From contig NZ_JAHCBF010000001.1 of the NCBI RefSeq assembly GCF_018398395.1, positions 558,001 to 622,000 of the forward strand: a DNA stretch of 64,000 nucleotides, in the 5' to 3' direction. A program made the position numbers and the translations under genes. Each line of letters opens with the position of its first letter. The first letter of the stretch is position 1. The stretch is from Croceicoccus gelatinilyticus. GTDB taxonomy: Bacteria; Pseudomonadota; Alphaproteobacteria; Sphingomonadales; Sphingomonadaceae. The notes beneath the pieces were generated by a model. The model ran no database searches. It was not told where the DNA came from and saw nothing but the letters and a program-made list of their open reading frames with translations. This document shows, in pieces, positions 9,601 through 18,236 of the stretch.

Positions 9601-12600
9601 CGGGTGAGTTTATTGTTGGCGACCGAAAGCAGGGCGATCTCCTGATCACCAATGGCGGCAGTGTCAGCAGTACGGTCGGATATATCGGGCGTCATATTTC
9701 GGCAGACGGTACACGCTGGGGAAACGGTACGGTCACGGTCGACGGGGCAGATTCCGTCTGGACGAACAGTGCCGAGCTTTATGTCGGCGACGCGGGCACG
9801 GGCAGCCTGATCGTCGCAAACGATGGCACCGTATCGGCGACATCGCTGATTGTGGCAAACCAGGCAGGCTCCGTCGGTACCGTGAACATTGGCGCGGCGG
9901 CAGGGGATGCGGCGACGGGGGCGGGCGTGATCGACGCCCCGACGCTGGCCTTTGGCGACGGCACCGGCACGCTGGTATTCAACCACACCGATAGTGACTA
10001 CGTCTTCGACCTCGACGTAAGCGGGGCGGGGACGCTCGAAACCTATTCGGGCACGACGACGCTGAGCGGGACCAGCACCTTTACCGGCTCCGTCACCGTC
10101 TATGGCGGCACGTTGGTCATCGGTGACGGGGGCACGCTGACGGGCCTGTCGGACATCTCGATCGGCGAGAACGCGGACGACGATGGCGAGATCATCGTGA
10201 CCGCGGCCAATGGCGGCGGTTCGATCACGATGCCGGGCAACCTGGTGGTCGGCAAGACGGGGGCGGGCGAGCTCTCCATCGTCGAGGGCGGCAGCGTGAC
10301 CAACCAGACCGGTTACGTCGGCTTCTTCGAAGGATCGGATGGCACCGTAGTGGTCGATGGTGCAGGCTCGGCCTGGACAAGCACCAACGACCTGAACGTC
10401 GGTAACAATGGCAAGGGCACTCTCGCGGTCACCGCTGGCGGCAGCGTCATCAGCAATAGTGGCTACATCGGTCGCTATGCCGGCTCGGAAGGGGCGGTCA
10501 CCGTCGATGGGGCCGGATCTGCCTGGACTACCGGGACATTGCATGTCGGCAGTTTCGGCACGGGCAGCCTTGCGATAACGGACGGAGGCAGCGTCAGCAG
10601 CACAATTGCTATGATAGGCAATCAATCCGATGCACTGAACACCGTCACGGTGGATGGAGCAGGGTCCGTCTGGGCGAACAGCGGCAACCTAAATGTGGGC
10701 GCGCGCGGGGCGGGTAGCCTTGCGGTCACCAGTGGCGCAACCGTCAGCAGCGCTGGTGGTAGCATCGGGACTCTGATCAATGCCAACGGATCGGTCACCG
10801 TCGATGGAATGGGCTCCGAATGGTCCAACGGCAGCGTCCTCCATGTCGGTCGTTCGGGAACGGGCAGCCTTGCGGTAACCAACGGCGGCAGCGTCAGCAG
10901 CGCCGATGGTTATATAGGCTTTGCATCCGGATCGACCGGCACGGTTGCCATTGATGGAGCAGGTTCCAGCTGGACGAACAGCGCCACGCTGCTTGTCGGC
11001 GATGAAGGCACGGGCATCCTCACGCTTTCCAACGACGGTGAGGTGTCGGCAACAGCGGTTGTCATCGCGGCCAACGCAGGCTCTGTCGGCACCGTGAACA
11101 TCGGCGCGGTCGCGGGCGATGCGGCGACGGGTGCGGGCGTGATCGACGCTCCGACCCTGGCCTTTGGCGACGGGATCGGCACGCTGGTCTTCAACCACAC
11201 CAATAGCGATTACATTTTCGACCTCGACGTAAGCGGGGCGGGGGCGCTCGAAACCTATTCGGGCACGACGACGCTCAGCGGCACGAACACCTACACCAGT
11301 GCGACCACGCTGCATGGCGGGACGCTGCTTATCGGTGACGGCGGAACGACTGCCGGAACGTCGGGCATCTCGATCGGCGAGGACAGCGGCGACGATGCGG
11401 CCATAATTGTCACGGCGGCCAATGGCGGTGGTTCGGTCACTACGCCCGGCGACGTCTATGTCGGCGATGCGGGCACGGGCAGCCTCGCCATTGGCGATGG
11501 TGGTTCCGTCAGCAACACCTTCGGCTCTGTCGGCTATTCGTCCGGTTCGAATGGCACGGTCACGGTTGATGGTGCCGGCTCGACCTGGACAAGCGCCGAC
11601 GACCTGACGGTAGGTAACAACGGCACCGGCAGTCTCGGCGTCACTGCCGGCGGCAGCGTTATCGACGAAATTGGCTTTATCGGTCGCCTTGCCGGATCGG
11701 AAGGGGCGGTCACTGTCGATGGCGCAGGTTCAAGCTGGGCTAATAACGGCGACTTGTATGTCGGCGACGCCGGCACGGGTAGCCTCGGGATCACCGAAGG
11801 TGGCAGCGTCAGCAGCGCGGTTGGCGCAATCGGTTTTGAATCCGGTTCGACAGGCATGGTCACGATCGACGGGGCGGGCTCCGTCTGGACGAACCGTGCC
11901 GAGCTCCATGTCGGCGATCAGGGCACGGGTAGCCTGATTGTAGCAGACGAGGGCGCTGTATCGGCGACAACGCTGATTGTCGGCGCACAGACAGGTTCCA
12001 CCGGTACCGTCAATATCGGCGCGGCTGCGGGAGATGCGGCGGTGGGCGCGGGCGTGATCGATGCCCCGACGCTGACTTTCGGTGATGGGACCGGCGCGCT
12101 GGTCTTCAACCACACTAACCCGGCCTATGTCTTCGACCTCGAAGTGAGCGGTACCGGCAGCATTGATCACCTCTCGGGCGCTACGATCCTGACCGGTGAT
12201 AGCTCCGCCTTCGATGGTACTCTCGATCTCGTCGGCGGTACGTTGACGGTCGACGGGGTAATCGGTGGACAGGCGACCATCGGCAACGGAGCCGTGCTGA
12301 ACGGCCACGGCACTGTGGGTTCCGTCACCGTCGCCGAAGGCGGTACAATCGCGCCGGGCAATTCGATCGGTACGCTGAACGTCGATGGCGACATCACCTT
12401 CGCCGCAGGCTCGATATACGAGGTCGAAGTCGATCCGGACGGAGCGGCAAGCGACCTCATCGCCGCGACCGGCACGGCGACACTCAATGGCGGCTCTGTC
12501 GCGCACATTGGCCTGTCGGGTACCTACTCTCCAACGTCGACGTACACGATCCTGACGGCAGAGGGTGGCGTTTCCGGCCAGTTCGGCGGTGCGACTTCCG

Positions 12601-13718
12601 ACTTCGCCTTCCTCGATCCGATCCTTGGCTATACGTCCGATGCCGTAACCCTGACCCTGCAGCGCAACGACATCGACTTCTCCGCCGTTGCGACGACCGG
12701 CAACGCGTTGCAGGTGGGTGATGCAGTGCAGGACCTGGGCTTCGGCAACGAGATCTTCGATGCCGTCGTCGTTTTGGACGAAGCCGGAGCGGGCGCTGCC
12801 TTCGAAAGTCTCTCGGGCGAAATCCATCCTGCGATGCGCACGGTCATTGCCGAAGAGGGCAAGCTGGTTCGCGATGCCGTACTGGGGCAGGCGGCGCGTA
12901 GCGTTGGCGGCAACGCCTGGGCACAGGCGTTCGGTAATTGGGGAACCAGCGACGGCTCTTCAGGCACGGCGGATATTGATCGCGATACCGTCGGCGTTGT
13001 CGGCGGCGCGGATTTTTCTATCGGCGAAAGCGCGCTTATCGGTCTTGCCGCGGGCTACACCGAGACGGATGTCGATCTCGCTCCGCGGCAGTCTGAAGCT
13101 AAGGCAAAGTCAATCTACGTCATGGGCTATGCCGGTCTTAGGTCTGGACCGTTCGGCGCTCGCGCAGGCCTCGGCTACAGCCGTAGCAATATCGACACCA
13201 AGCGCAGTGTGAGCTTCACCGGTTTTTCTGACAGCCTGTCGGCCAGCTATGACGGAGAAGCGATCCACGGATCTGGCGAACTGGGTTACGAGGTCGCACT
13301 TGGCGGCGGAAAGGTTGAGCCTTTTGCCGGGGTTTCGGTGGTGCGTATCAGGATCGACGGATTTGCCGAAGATGGCGGCGCCGCTGCACTGACGGGAAGC
13401 GCCAAGAGCGGGACTACGGCTGTGGGTACACTGGGTGCGCATTTCGCGACCCCTGCGATGGGTCCGCTTCATCTCAACGGAACAATCGGCTGGATGCACG
13501 CCTTCAGCGGCCACGAAAGCAGCAGCAATCTTGCATTCGATGGGGGGCAGGCGTTCTCGATCATGAGCGCGAGCCAATCGCGCGACGCAGGTAAGCTCGA
13601 CATGTCCGCTGTTCTCGAGGCCTCGGAAACGATGACCGTCAATCTCGGCTATCGCGGGGTCCTTGGCAGCTCGAGCCAGGATCACGCAGTCATGGGCGGC
13701 CTTGCAGTGCGGTTCTGA
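6666..13718 (+). CDS. Giant repeat autotransporter (type Va secretion), T5SS-type repeat passenger
   Basis: A 2350-residue self-secreting surface protein. The N-terminus has a charged stretch (KEKSRKRSRFG) followed by a signal core ending near TSSAQ. The passenger (about residues 45-1950) is a beta-helix of 50-residue units of the pattern GGSVSN..GYIG...GSTGTVTVDG.GSSWTNS..LYVG..GTGELTIS, known from autotransporter/PEP-CTERM-associated repeats. A second module type (GTVNIGAAAGD...LVFNHT...ETYSGTTTLSG) separates the arrays. Residues about 1950-2070 form the linker, and the last 270 or so residues are a beta-barrel (from GGNAWAQAFGNWG to GGLAVRF, terminal aromatic F). ATG is preceded by a GGGGGG Shine-Dalgarno. 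No protease motif or RGD was noticed; adhesion or aggregation is the likely role. Confidence 0.93.
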   Translation: MAILNNHLSARFFAKEKSRKRSRFGAALFSTSALIAISGTSSAQVQTIDGGTTETVIGSGGGTQASPWVFSDVLNVGLNSDGTLEISDGGSVSNTYSYIGKNRGSTGTVTVDGIGSSWTNSSILSVGQHGTGELTISDGGSVSNTAAWIGFYSGPTSTVTVTGIGSSWTNNGELYVGAYGTGELTISDGGSVSNTYGYLGYEPGSSGIVTVDGIASEWENTGNLYVGNSGTGDLTVSDGGSVSNAIGFIGRNSGSTGTVTVDGIDSFWTNNGNLFVGNSGTGELTISGGGGVSSASAAIGRNSGSTGTVTVDGIGSSWTNSSDLFVGNTGTGELTISDGGSVSNTAGLIGTNSGSTGTVTVDGIGSSWTNSSNLYVGSSGTGELTISNGGSVSNTVGFIGYDSSSTGTVTVDGTGSSWTNGSELYVGYYGTGELTISDGGSVSNTYGYIGADTGSDGSVVVDGSGSTWINSSALFVGDSGAGSLAITNGGSVSNVSASIGAGVGSLGAVTVDGAGSTWTNSNTLYVGDRGTGSLLISNGGSVSSTAAIIGDEPDSDGEVTVSGTGSTWTSSNLLYLGNSGTGSLTISDGGVVASANPLSVAVNAGSVGTVNIGAAVGDTATGAGTLSAPALEFGDGTGTLVFNHTDSDYIFDLDVSGAGALETYSGATTLSGTNTYTGATTLHGGTLIIGDGGTIAGTSGISIGADSGDDAGMVVTAANGGGSVTTPGDVLVGNAGTGSLVITDEGSVSNAEGYVGIAAGSTGTATVDGVGSTWANSGNLYVGYGGAGSLSITNGGSVSADVLRLGFDAGSNSTVTVDGAGSSLTSSTRIWMGPSSLSITDGGSVSAGTDFYLGSNVGAGTVTVDGIDSSLAIGGILRVGPSSVGSLTITNGGSVSSNATQIGWLPGSVGTLTVDGAGSTLTTNGNVVVGLEGSGSLSISNGGAVTSSGGRIGTSGLPVAIGESAWVTVDGDGSSWAMTGEFIVGDRKQGDLLITNGGSVSSTVGYIGRHISADGTRWGNGTVTVDGADSVWTNSAELYVGDAGTGSLIVANDGTVSATSLIVANQAGSVGTVNIGAAAGDAATGAGVIDAPTLAFGDGTGTLVFNHTDSDYVFDLDVSGAGTLETYSGTTTLSGTSTFTGSVTVYGGTLVIGDGGTLTGLSDISIGENADDDGEIIVTAANGGGSITMPGNLVVGKTGAGELSIVEGGSVTNQTGYVGFFEGSDGTVVVDGAGSAWTSTNDLNVGNNGKGTLAVTAGGSVISNSGYIGRYAGSEGAVTVDGAGSAWTTGTLHVGSFGTGSLAITDGGSVSSTIAMIGNQSDALNTVTVDGAGSVWANSGNLNVGARGAGSLAVTSGATVSSAGGSIGTLINANGSVTVDGMGSEWSNGSVLHVGRSGTGSLAVTNGGSVSSADGYIGFASGSTGTVAIDGAGSSWTNSATLLVGDEGTGILTLSNDGEVSATAVVIAANAGSVGTVNIGAVAGDAATGAGVIDAPTLAFGDGIGTLVFNHTNSDYIFDLDVSGAGALETYSGTTTLSGTNTYTSATTLHGGTLLIGDGGTTAGTSGISIGEDSGDDAAIIVTAANGGGSVTTPGDVYVGDAGTGSLAIGDGGSVSNTFGSVGYSSGSNGTVTVDGAGSTWTSADDLTVGNNGTGSLGVTAGGSVIDEIGFIGRLAGSEGAVTVDGAGSSWANNGDLYVGDAGTGSLGITEGGSVSSAVGAIGFESGSTGMVTIDGAGSVWTNRAELHVGDQGTGSLIVADEGAVSATTLIVGAQTGSTGTVNIGAAAGDAAVGAGVIDAPTLTFGDGTGALVFNHTNPAYVFDLEVSGTGSIDHLSGATILTGDSSAFDGTLDLVGGTLTVDGVIGGQATIGNGAVLNGHGTVGSVTVAEGGTIAPGNSIGTLNVDGDITFAAGSIYEVEVDPDGAASDLIAATGTATLNGGSVAHIGLSGTYSPTSTYTILTAEGGVSGQFGGATSDFAFLDPILGYTSDAVTLTLQRNDIDFSAVATTGNALQVGDAVQDLGFGNEIFDAVVVLDEAGAGAAFESLSGEIHPAMRTVIAEEGKLVRDAVLGQAARSVGGNAWAQAFGNWGTSDGSSGTADIDRDTVGVVGGADFSIGESALIGLAAGYTETDVDLAPRQSEAKAKSIYVMGYAGLRSGPFGARAGLGYSRSNIDTKRSVSFTGFSDSLSASYDGEAIHGSGELGYEVALGGGKVEPFAGVSVVRIRIDGFAEDGGAAALTGSAKSGTTAVGTLGAHFATPAMGPLHLNGTIGWMHAFSGHESSSNLAFDGGQAFSIMSASQSRDAGKLDMSAVLEASETMTVNLGYRGVLGSSSQDHAVMGGLAVRF
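6931..8430 (+). repeat. Ten tandem 150-bp repeats in the autotransporter passenger
   Basis: The string GCGGCAGCGTCAGC (with minor changes) recurs at 6931, 7081, 7231, 7381, 7531, 7681, 7831, 7981, 8131 and 8281, exactly 150 bp apart, and again at 8431 where the array breaks. Each unit encodes 50 residues. The first seven are close copies at DNA level (for example TCGACCGGCACGGTTACCGT recurs almost unchanged), while later units have drifted. Such arrays can change copy number by slippage or recombination without shifting the frame. Confidence 0.9.
8478..12190 (+). repeat. Four long-period spacer modules in the autotransporter
   Basis: A second module starts with a Gly-Ser-(Val/Thr)-Gly-Thr-Val codon string at 8478, 9867, 11079 and 11994. 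It continues through VNIGAAAGD, GDGTGTLVFNHT and ETYSGTTTLSG to VTAANGGGS. The first and third copies are nearly identical in DNA over the LVFNHT to YSG part although 2.6 kb apart. The fourth is cut short and leads into the linker. Between them lie arrays of 50-residue units, some shortened (141 or 147 bp) or lengthened (165 bp). Confidence 0.85.
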
Positions 13719-13755
13719 TCGGATCGCTCGCAAGGCTTCAGAAGAGGCTATCTGC

Positions 13756-13776
13756 CCATCTGTTTCGCGCAGATGG
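13756..13776. terminator. Small hairpin after the autotransporter gene
   Basis: CCATCTG (13756-13762) pairs with CAGATGG (13770-13776) around a 7-base loop. It lies directly upstream of the stronger hairpin at 13796 and may assist termination. No T-run follows. Confidence 0.4.
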
Positions 13777-13795
13777 CGGGTGATCAACAAAGTTC

Positions 13796-13839
13796 GAATG
13801 CCGTGCGACCGAGGGATATGGGGAGATCGCACGGCATTC
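13796..13839. terminator. Bidirectional hairpin between convergent genes
   Basis: GAATGCCGTGCGA (13796-13808) is perfectly complementary to TCGCACGGCATTC (13827-13839) with an 18-base loop. It sits between the stops of the autotransporter and the SulP gene, which converge here. There is no clear T-run, so it is a probable rather than certain terminator. Confidence 0.6.
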
Positions 13840-13854
13840 CGGGGAACATGGTGC

Positions 13855-15366
13855 TTAGGCGAACTGGCCGATTATATGTTTTGGTCCAGCCACCTGTACC
13901 TCCAACCCGCGCCCGCGACGGCGACCTAGCCATTCGCGGACAGTTTCCACTGTCGTGTGATCCATCGCTCGCACCTTGCCGAGATCGAGCTTCACCCGGC
14001 ACTGCGGACAAGCTTCGAGGATGCGATTAAGGCGCGACAGGCTGAGGAACGTTGCGGTTCCTTCCAGCGTCAATTCGCTTTCCTCGTCCTTGTGATCCTC
14101 CTGCACTTTGAGGCGCAGGTTGCGGATGTGAGGGATCAGTTCGAACAAGGTCAGCACAAGGCCCACCAGCACGCCCGTCAGCAGGTCGACCGTCACCACC
14201 AGAATGAACGTCGCGGCCCAGATCGCAGCCGGAAACGCGCCGTAAGACGTGTAGAGATGGCGTACGTGCTTGAGGCTGACGAGCTTCCAACCGGTCACCA
14301 CCAGAACGCCGCCAAGCGCCGCCATCGGGATTTCAGCCAAGAGCCAAGGCAGCAGCGCAACGAAGCCCAGGATCCAGAACCCGTGGATGATGGTCGACAA
14401 CCGGGTCGTCGCACCGGCCTGCACGTTCGCCGAACTGCGTACGATCACGCCGGTCATCGGCAAGGCGCCTGCCGCACCGCAAAGCAGGTTGCCGATGCCT
14501 TGTGCGCGCAGTTCCTTGTCGTAATCGGTGCGAACGCCGTCATGCATCCGGTCGACCGCCGCAGCCGATAGCAACGTTTCGGCACTGGCAATGAACGCCA
14601 GGGCCACGGCCGTCATGATCAGAGCCGGATTGGCGAGCGGGCTGAAGAAGTTGCCGTCGGGCGGGATGATCGAACCAACGATGGATTCGGGCACCTCGAT
14701 CCGCGCCACGTCGAGCCCGAGGGTCCACGCTACGATCGTTGCCGCCATGACGCCCAGAAGCGCGCCCGGCACCAGACCGACCGATTTGGGCTTCACCTTT
14801 TCCCAGCCCAGCATGACGCCGATGGTCAGCAGACCGAGGCCGAGCGCAATTTCCGTGGCCCTCAGATCGAACGGTGTCAGCCCCAGGATACGGGCCGGCA
14901 TTGCCGCAAGGTTCGCGACCCCGCTCGACATCGGTTGTTCGTCGAACAGGATGTGGAACTGGCCGATCACGATCAGCGCGCCGATACCTGCCAGCATGCC
15001 GTGCACGACGGCAGGCGAGATCGAGCGGAAGAGCCCGCCCAGTTTCGCCCAACCAGCGACCAGCTGAAGCACGCCCGCCAGCACCAACACGGGGCCGAGT
15101 GCTGACAGTCCGTATTCGGTCACGAACTCGAACACGATGACGGCAAGCCCTGCCGCCGGACCACTGACCTGCAGCGGGGAGCCGGCGAAAAGACCGACGA
15201 CAATGCCGCCGATAATGCCGGTGATGAGGCCTTTTTCAGGCGGGACGCCCGAGGCGATAGCGATGCCCATGCACAAGGGCATCGCCACGAGGAATACGAC
15301 GATCGAGGCGGTGAAGTCGGTCGTCAGGACCTTCCACCGCCCGTCGCTTGCGGCAGCATCGCTCAT
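13855..15366 (-). CDS. SulP-family anion transporter, probable bicarbonate uptake
   Basis: An inner-membrane carrier of 503 residues with 10-12 hydrophobic segments. Visible SulP features are the N-terminal ASIVVFLVAMPLCMGIAIASG helix, the GLFAGSPLQVSGPAAG motif (equivalent to the anion-binding QVSGPTA region), and GNLLCGAAGALPMTG with SSANVQAGA in the later half. A short STAS-like tail (about residues 430-503, TATFLSLSRLNRIL..., VKLDLGKVRAMDHTTVE) lies in the cytoplasm. Its start overlaps the stop of the carbonic anhydrase gene by 4 bp, so the two are co-translated. In the SulP family this pairing points to bicarbonate rather than sulfate transport; the substrate is inferred from context only. 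Confidence 0.88.
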   Translation of the reverse strand: MSDAAASDGRWKVLTTDFTASIVVFLVAMPLCMGIAIASGVPPEKGLITGIIGGIVVGLFAGSPLQVSGPAAGLAVIVFEFVTEYGLSALGPVLVLAGVLQLVAGWAKLGGLFRSISPAVVHGMLAGIGALIVIGQFHILFDEQPMSSGVANLAAMPARILGLTPFDLRATEIALGLGLLTIGVMLGWEKVKPKSVGLVPGALLGVMAATIVAWTLGLDVARIEVPESIVGSIIPPDGNFFSPLANPALIMTAVALAFIASAETLLSAAAVDRMHDGVRTDYDKELRAQGIGNLLCGAAGALPMTGVIVRSSANVQAGATTRLSTIIHGFWILGFVALLPWLLAEIPMAALGGVLVVTGWKLVSLKHVRHLYTSYGAFPAAIWAATFILVVTVDLLTGVLVGLVLTLFELIPHIRNLRLKVQEDHKDEESELTLEGTATFLSLSRLNRILEACPQCRVKLDLGKVRAMDHTTVETVREWLGRRRGRGLEVQVAGPKHIIGQFA

Positions 15367-16046
15367 TCCGCGGCCTCGGCATAGGCGTGGCGGTTCTGCG
15401 GATGATGGGCGACGGGCAGTTCATCGCCTTCGCGCAAGGGTCGGAACTGGCCGGTTTCACCATCAAGCCCCAAGACGACGCCTTCGTGGATGTCGACGAA
15501 CCAGCCGTGAAGGGCGAGATCTCCGCGAGCCATTGCCGCGCTGACCGAAGGGTGGGTCCGCAAGTTGTTGAGCTGTGCGATCACGTTCTCGAGGCTGAGT
15601 GCGCGGACGCGGTCGCCGTCTTCAAGGTCGCCCATGCAGCTGTCTACGATGTGGCTGGCGGCACTGCCGTGACGCAGCCATGCCGCGACGTTGGGCATCC
15701 CTTCCAGTGTTTCAGGCTTGCTGAGCGCCTTCATCGCGCCGCAGTCGGAATGACCGCAGATTATGATGTCCGACACGTTCAGCGCCATGACAGCATATTC
15801 TACGGTCGACGACACGCCGCCGTTCATGGTCGCAAAGGGCGGGACGATATTGCCGGCGTTGCGGCAGACGAACAGATCGCCGGGATCTGCCTGCATGATC
15901 TGTTCGGGCACGACGCGGGAATCCGCGCACGAAATCATGAGGGCCGTGGGGCTCTGACCCTGTTTGGTCAGCCTACCGAAAAGCGCGCTGCTTTCGGGAA
16001 AGGTGGAGCGCTCGAAGGAAAAGACGCGGCCGATAAACTCGTTCAT
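15363..16046 (-). CDS. can: Beta-class carbonic anhydrase
   Basis: Interconverts CO2 and bicarbonate with a zinc ion in the cytoplasm. The 227-residue protein has the complete beta-class active site: CADSR (Cys40, Asp42, Arg44), RNAGNIVPP, and GHSDCGA (His99, Cys102). Length is normal for the family. AGGAG lies about 11 bases before the ATG. The stop overlaps the SulP start (ATGA), forming a two-gene unit that would hydrate or trap inorganic carbon at the membrane. A two-component system lies just upstream on the same strand (80 bases from the kinase stop), which might regulate this pair. Confidence 0.93.
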   Translation of the reverse strand: MNEFIGRVFSFERSTFPESSALFGRLTKQGQSPTALMISCADSRVVPEQIMQADPGDLFVCRNAGNIVPPFATMNGGVSSTVEYAVMALNVSDIIICGHSDCGAMKALSKPETLEGMPNVAAWLRHGSAASHIVDSCMGDLEDGDRVRALSLENVIAQLNNLRTHPSVSAAMARGDLALHGWFVDIHEGVVLGLDGETGQFRPLREGDELPVAHHPQNRHAYAEAAE

Positions 16047-16126
16047 GGGGAGTGAACTCCTGTCCTTTTTGGAGAGAGGAGTGCACGGTTAGAGGCGGCG
16101 TGTTTCGCACTTGCAGCGAAGATGTT

Positions 16127-17470
16127 TCAAAGTGTTTCTAGTGACTTGTTTGCCGCTGGATCGTGCAAAGTGACCGGCAGGCGGATAGTCGCAGACAGCC
16201 CTCCTGCTTCGCGATTACGCAGGACGAGGTCGCCGCCCTCCGTTCGCGCGATACGGTCCACGATTGCGAGACCAAGCCCCATGCCCGGTGCATCGCGGCG
16301 GCGCGCGTCATCGAAGCGGACGAATGGCTCGACTGCGCTTTGCAGGTTTTCGTCCGAAATTCCGGGGCCACTATCATCGACACGAATGATGTAATCCATT
16401 CTGTCGCGCGAAAGGCTGAGTTCCGCATTGCCGCCGTAATGAATGGCATTCTGCACAAGATTTCCGATCGCCCGGCGAAGGGGGAGCGGTCTTGCCATGA
16501 TCACGAGATGGTCAGGCCCCGAGTAGCGCGCATCGCGGCCAAGGTCCTGCGCCCTTTCGACAATGGTCATGGCCATGACGGCAAGGTCAACCCGCTCGCG
16601 CGGGCCGCTTTCCCCCGCGCCATCGAGATAGTCCTGCATCGACCCGACGAGTGCTTCCAGTTCGTCCAGGTCCGCCATCAGCGCCGAACCTTCGGGGCTT
16701 TCCGACGCCACTTGGTCCAGCCGGAGGCGCAGGCGCATCAATGGCGTGCGCAGGTCATGGCATAGCGCCGCGACCGTGACGTTGCGATTGCGAACGAGTT
16801 CGTGGATGCGACCTTGCATCGTGTTGAAGGCGCGAATGAGCTGACGCACTTCCGCAGGACCTGCTTCGTCGATCGGGCGTGGCTGATCGGATCCGACACG
16901 GGCACTAAGATGAACCAGCCTGCGAAGCGGAGACAAAACGGCTCGGACGAGCAGCGCCGCCATCAACACCAGCAGCAGGGTCGGCACGACGAGAACGGCC
17001 CAGCGTTCAAGATTGAGCGCGCGTGCCATCTGGAGCTCGCTGGAAAAATGCACCGTCGATCCATCGGAAAGAGACATCGACCCATGAATGTCTCCGCCAT
17101 GGCTAAGCGGCGATAGGTGGAACCGCAGGGCCGTCTGGCGAAGTTCGGGCTCCAGCTCGAGAACCTGACTGGTCAGCGTATCCAGCTCGATGCTGCGCTT
17201 TGGACGGGTGTCCTGCGCTTTCCACGAAACTTCGAAAGCGCTGGTCGTCAGCCGGTCCGCTACGTGGCCACGCTCTGCAGGGATTTCTTCGTCGAGCAGT
17301 CGATGCGCGATGACGAGATGTTCGGCAATCCGCTCTGCATCGTCGATTCGGATCGAGAACTGATTGGCGCGCTCGAACAGAAACGCATTGGCTATCATGT
17401 CGAGCGCAACGGCAAGGGCAACGATAGCCAGAAGCCGCCCCATCAATCCCAGTCGGGAGAAGACCCTCAA
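16127..17470 (-). CDS. Sensor histidine kinase, EnvZ type
   Basis: Membrane sensor kinase of 447 residues. A transmembrane helix at about 11-31 and another at about 157-178 flank a periplasmic sensor region of about 125 residues. A HAMP linker (about 179-230) leads to the H-box ALCHDLRTPLMRL with phospho-accepting His238. The catalytic domain shows N-box LGNLVQNAIHYGG, G1 DDSGPGIS and G2 GMGLGLAIV. The H-box has CHDLRTPL in place of the common SHELRTPL, as in the EnvZ branch. The start is TTG overlapping the TGA of the regulator gene (TTGA); an internal ATG at 17443 is an alternative. The sensor region has no motif that names the signal. Confidence 0.9.
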   Translation of the reverse strand: MRVFSRLGLMGRLLAIVALAVALDMIANAFLFERANQFSIRIDDAERIAEHLVIAHRLLDEEIPAERGHVADRLTTSAFEVSWKAQDTRPKRSIELDTLTSQVLELEPELRQTALRFHLSPLSHGGDIHGSMSLSDGSTVHFSSELQMARALNLERWAVLVVPTLLLVLMAALLVRAVLSPLRRLVHLSARVGSDQPRPIDEAGPAEVRQLIRAFNTMQGRIHELVRNRNVTVAALCHDLRTPLMRLRLRLDQVASESPEGSALMADLDELEALVGSMQDYLDGAGESGPRERVDLAVMAMTIVERAQDLGRDARYSGPDHLVIMARPLPLRRAIGNLVQNAIHYGGNAELSLSRDRMDYIIRVDDSGPGISDENLQSAVEPFVRFDDARRRDAPGMGLGLAIVDRIARTEGGDLVLRNREAGGLSATIRLPVTLHDPAANKSLETL

Positions 17471-18177
17471 ACCGGACTGACCTCGGAAGACAACATGTAA
17501 CCGACGCCGCGGATCGTCGTAATCGGTGCATCTGCGCCTTCGCTCGACAGCTTGCGGCGCAGGCGGCTTACCATGACATCGACACTACGGTCCGACGCGT
17601 CACCGATCCGGTCACGCGACATCTCGATCAATCGCTCTCGTCCGATGGCGCGGCGCGCATTTTGGACGAATACCGTCAGCAGGTCGAATTCGGCAGTCGT
17701 CAGATCAACGAGCGCGCCATCCGGTGACCGCAATTCGCGCGACTGGTGCGATAGCGTCCAGCCATCGAAGGTGATGACGCCTGCTTTGCCGATCTCGTCA
17801 TTACCATCACGCGCATGGCGGCGAAGGACCGCGCCGATGCGGGCGACAAGCTCTCGGGTCGAGAACGGCTTTACGAGGTAATCGTCAGCACCCAGTTCAA
17901 GACCCAATACGCGATCAGTCTCGCTGCCGCGCGCGCTGATAAAGATGACCGGAACTTCGCTTTGCTGTCTCAGCGATCGCAAAAGCTCGATGCCGTTCGT
18001 GCCAGGTAGCATGATGTCGAGGACGATCAGGTCGACCGGCCCGGCCTTGAGCGCAACGCCCATTTCCGCACCGCTGACCGCAGTGCGGACAGTATAGCCA
18101 TACTGACGCAGATTTCGGGCAAGAAGCGTCCTGAGCGGGGGATCATCCTCAACTACGAGGATCGAAGGGGACGGCAT
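17467..18177 (-). CDS. OmpR/PhoB-family response regulator
   Basis: DNA-binding regulator of 236 residues that receives phosphate from the adjacent kinase. The receiver domain has the acidic pocket VVEDD (residues 8-12), phospho-accepting Asp54 in LIVLDIMLPG, and the conserved Lys in GADDYLVKPFS. The winged-helix C-terminal domain ends with SRLRRKLSSEGADAPITTIRGVGYML, typical of OmpR members. I chose the ATG at 18177, preceded by AGGAA, because the longer open frame (to 18441) adds about 88 residues without any receiver-like content and runs into the preceding gene. Translation is coupled to the kinase by a 4-bp overlap. Confidence 0.93.
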   Translation of the reverse strand: MPSPSILVVEDDPPLRTLLARNLRQYGYTVRTAVSGAEMGVALKAGPVDLIVLDIMLPGTNGIELLRSLRQQSEVPVIFISARGSETDRVLGLELGADDYLVKPFSTRELVARIGAVLRRHARDGNDEIGKAGVITFDGWTLSHQSRELRSPDGALVDLTTAEFDLLTVFVQNARRAIGRERLIEMSRDRIGDASDRSVDVMVSRLRRKLSSEGADAPITTIRGVGYMLSSEVSPV

Positions 18178-18236
18178 CTGGATTCCTGAAGCGTTCAATT
18201 GGTTCTGCGGATAGCTAGGCACCGTCCCGTACCTCT

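Noticed and set aside
9477-12827. Several long antisense frames in the autotransporter
   Set aside because: They repeat with the 150-bp units and are shadows of the repeat DNA; no ribosome sites or known families.
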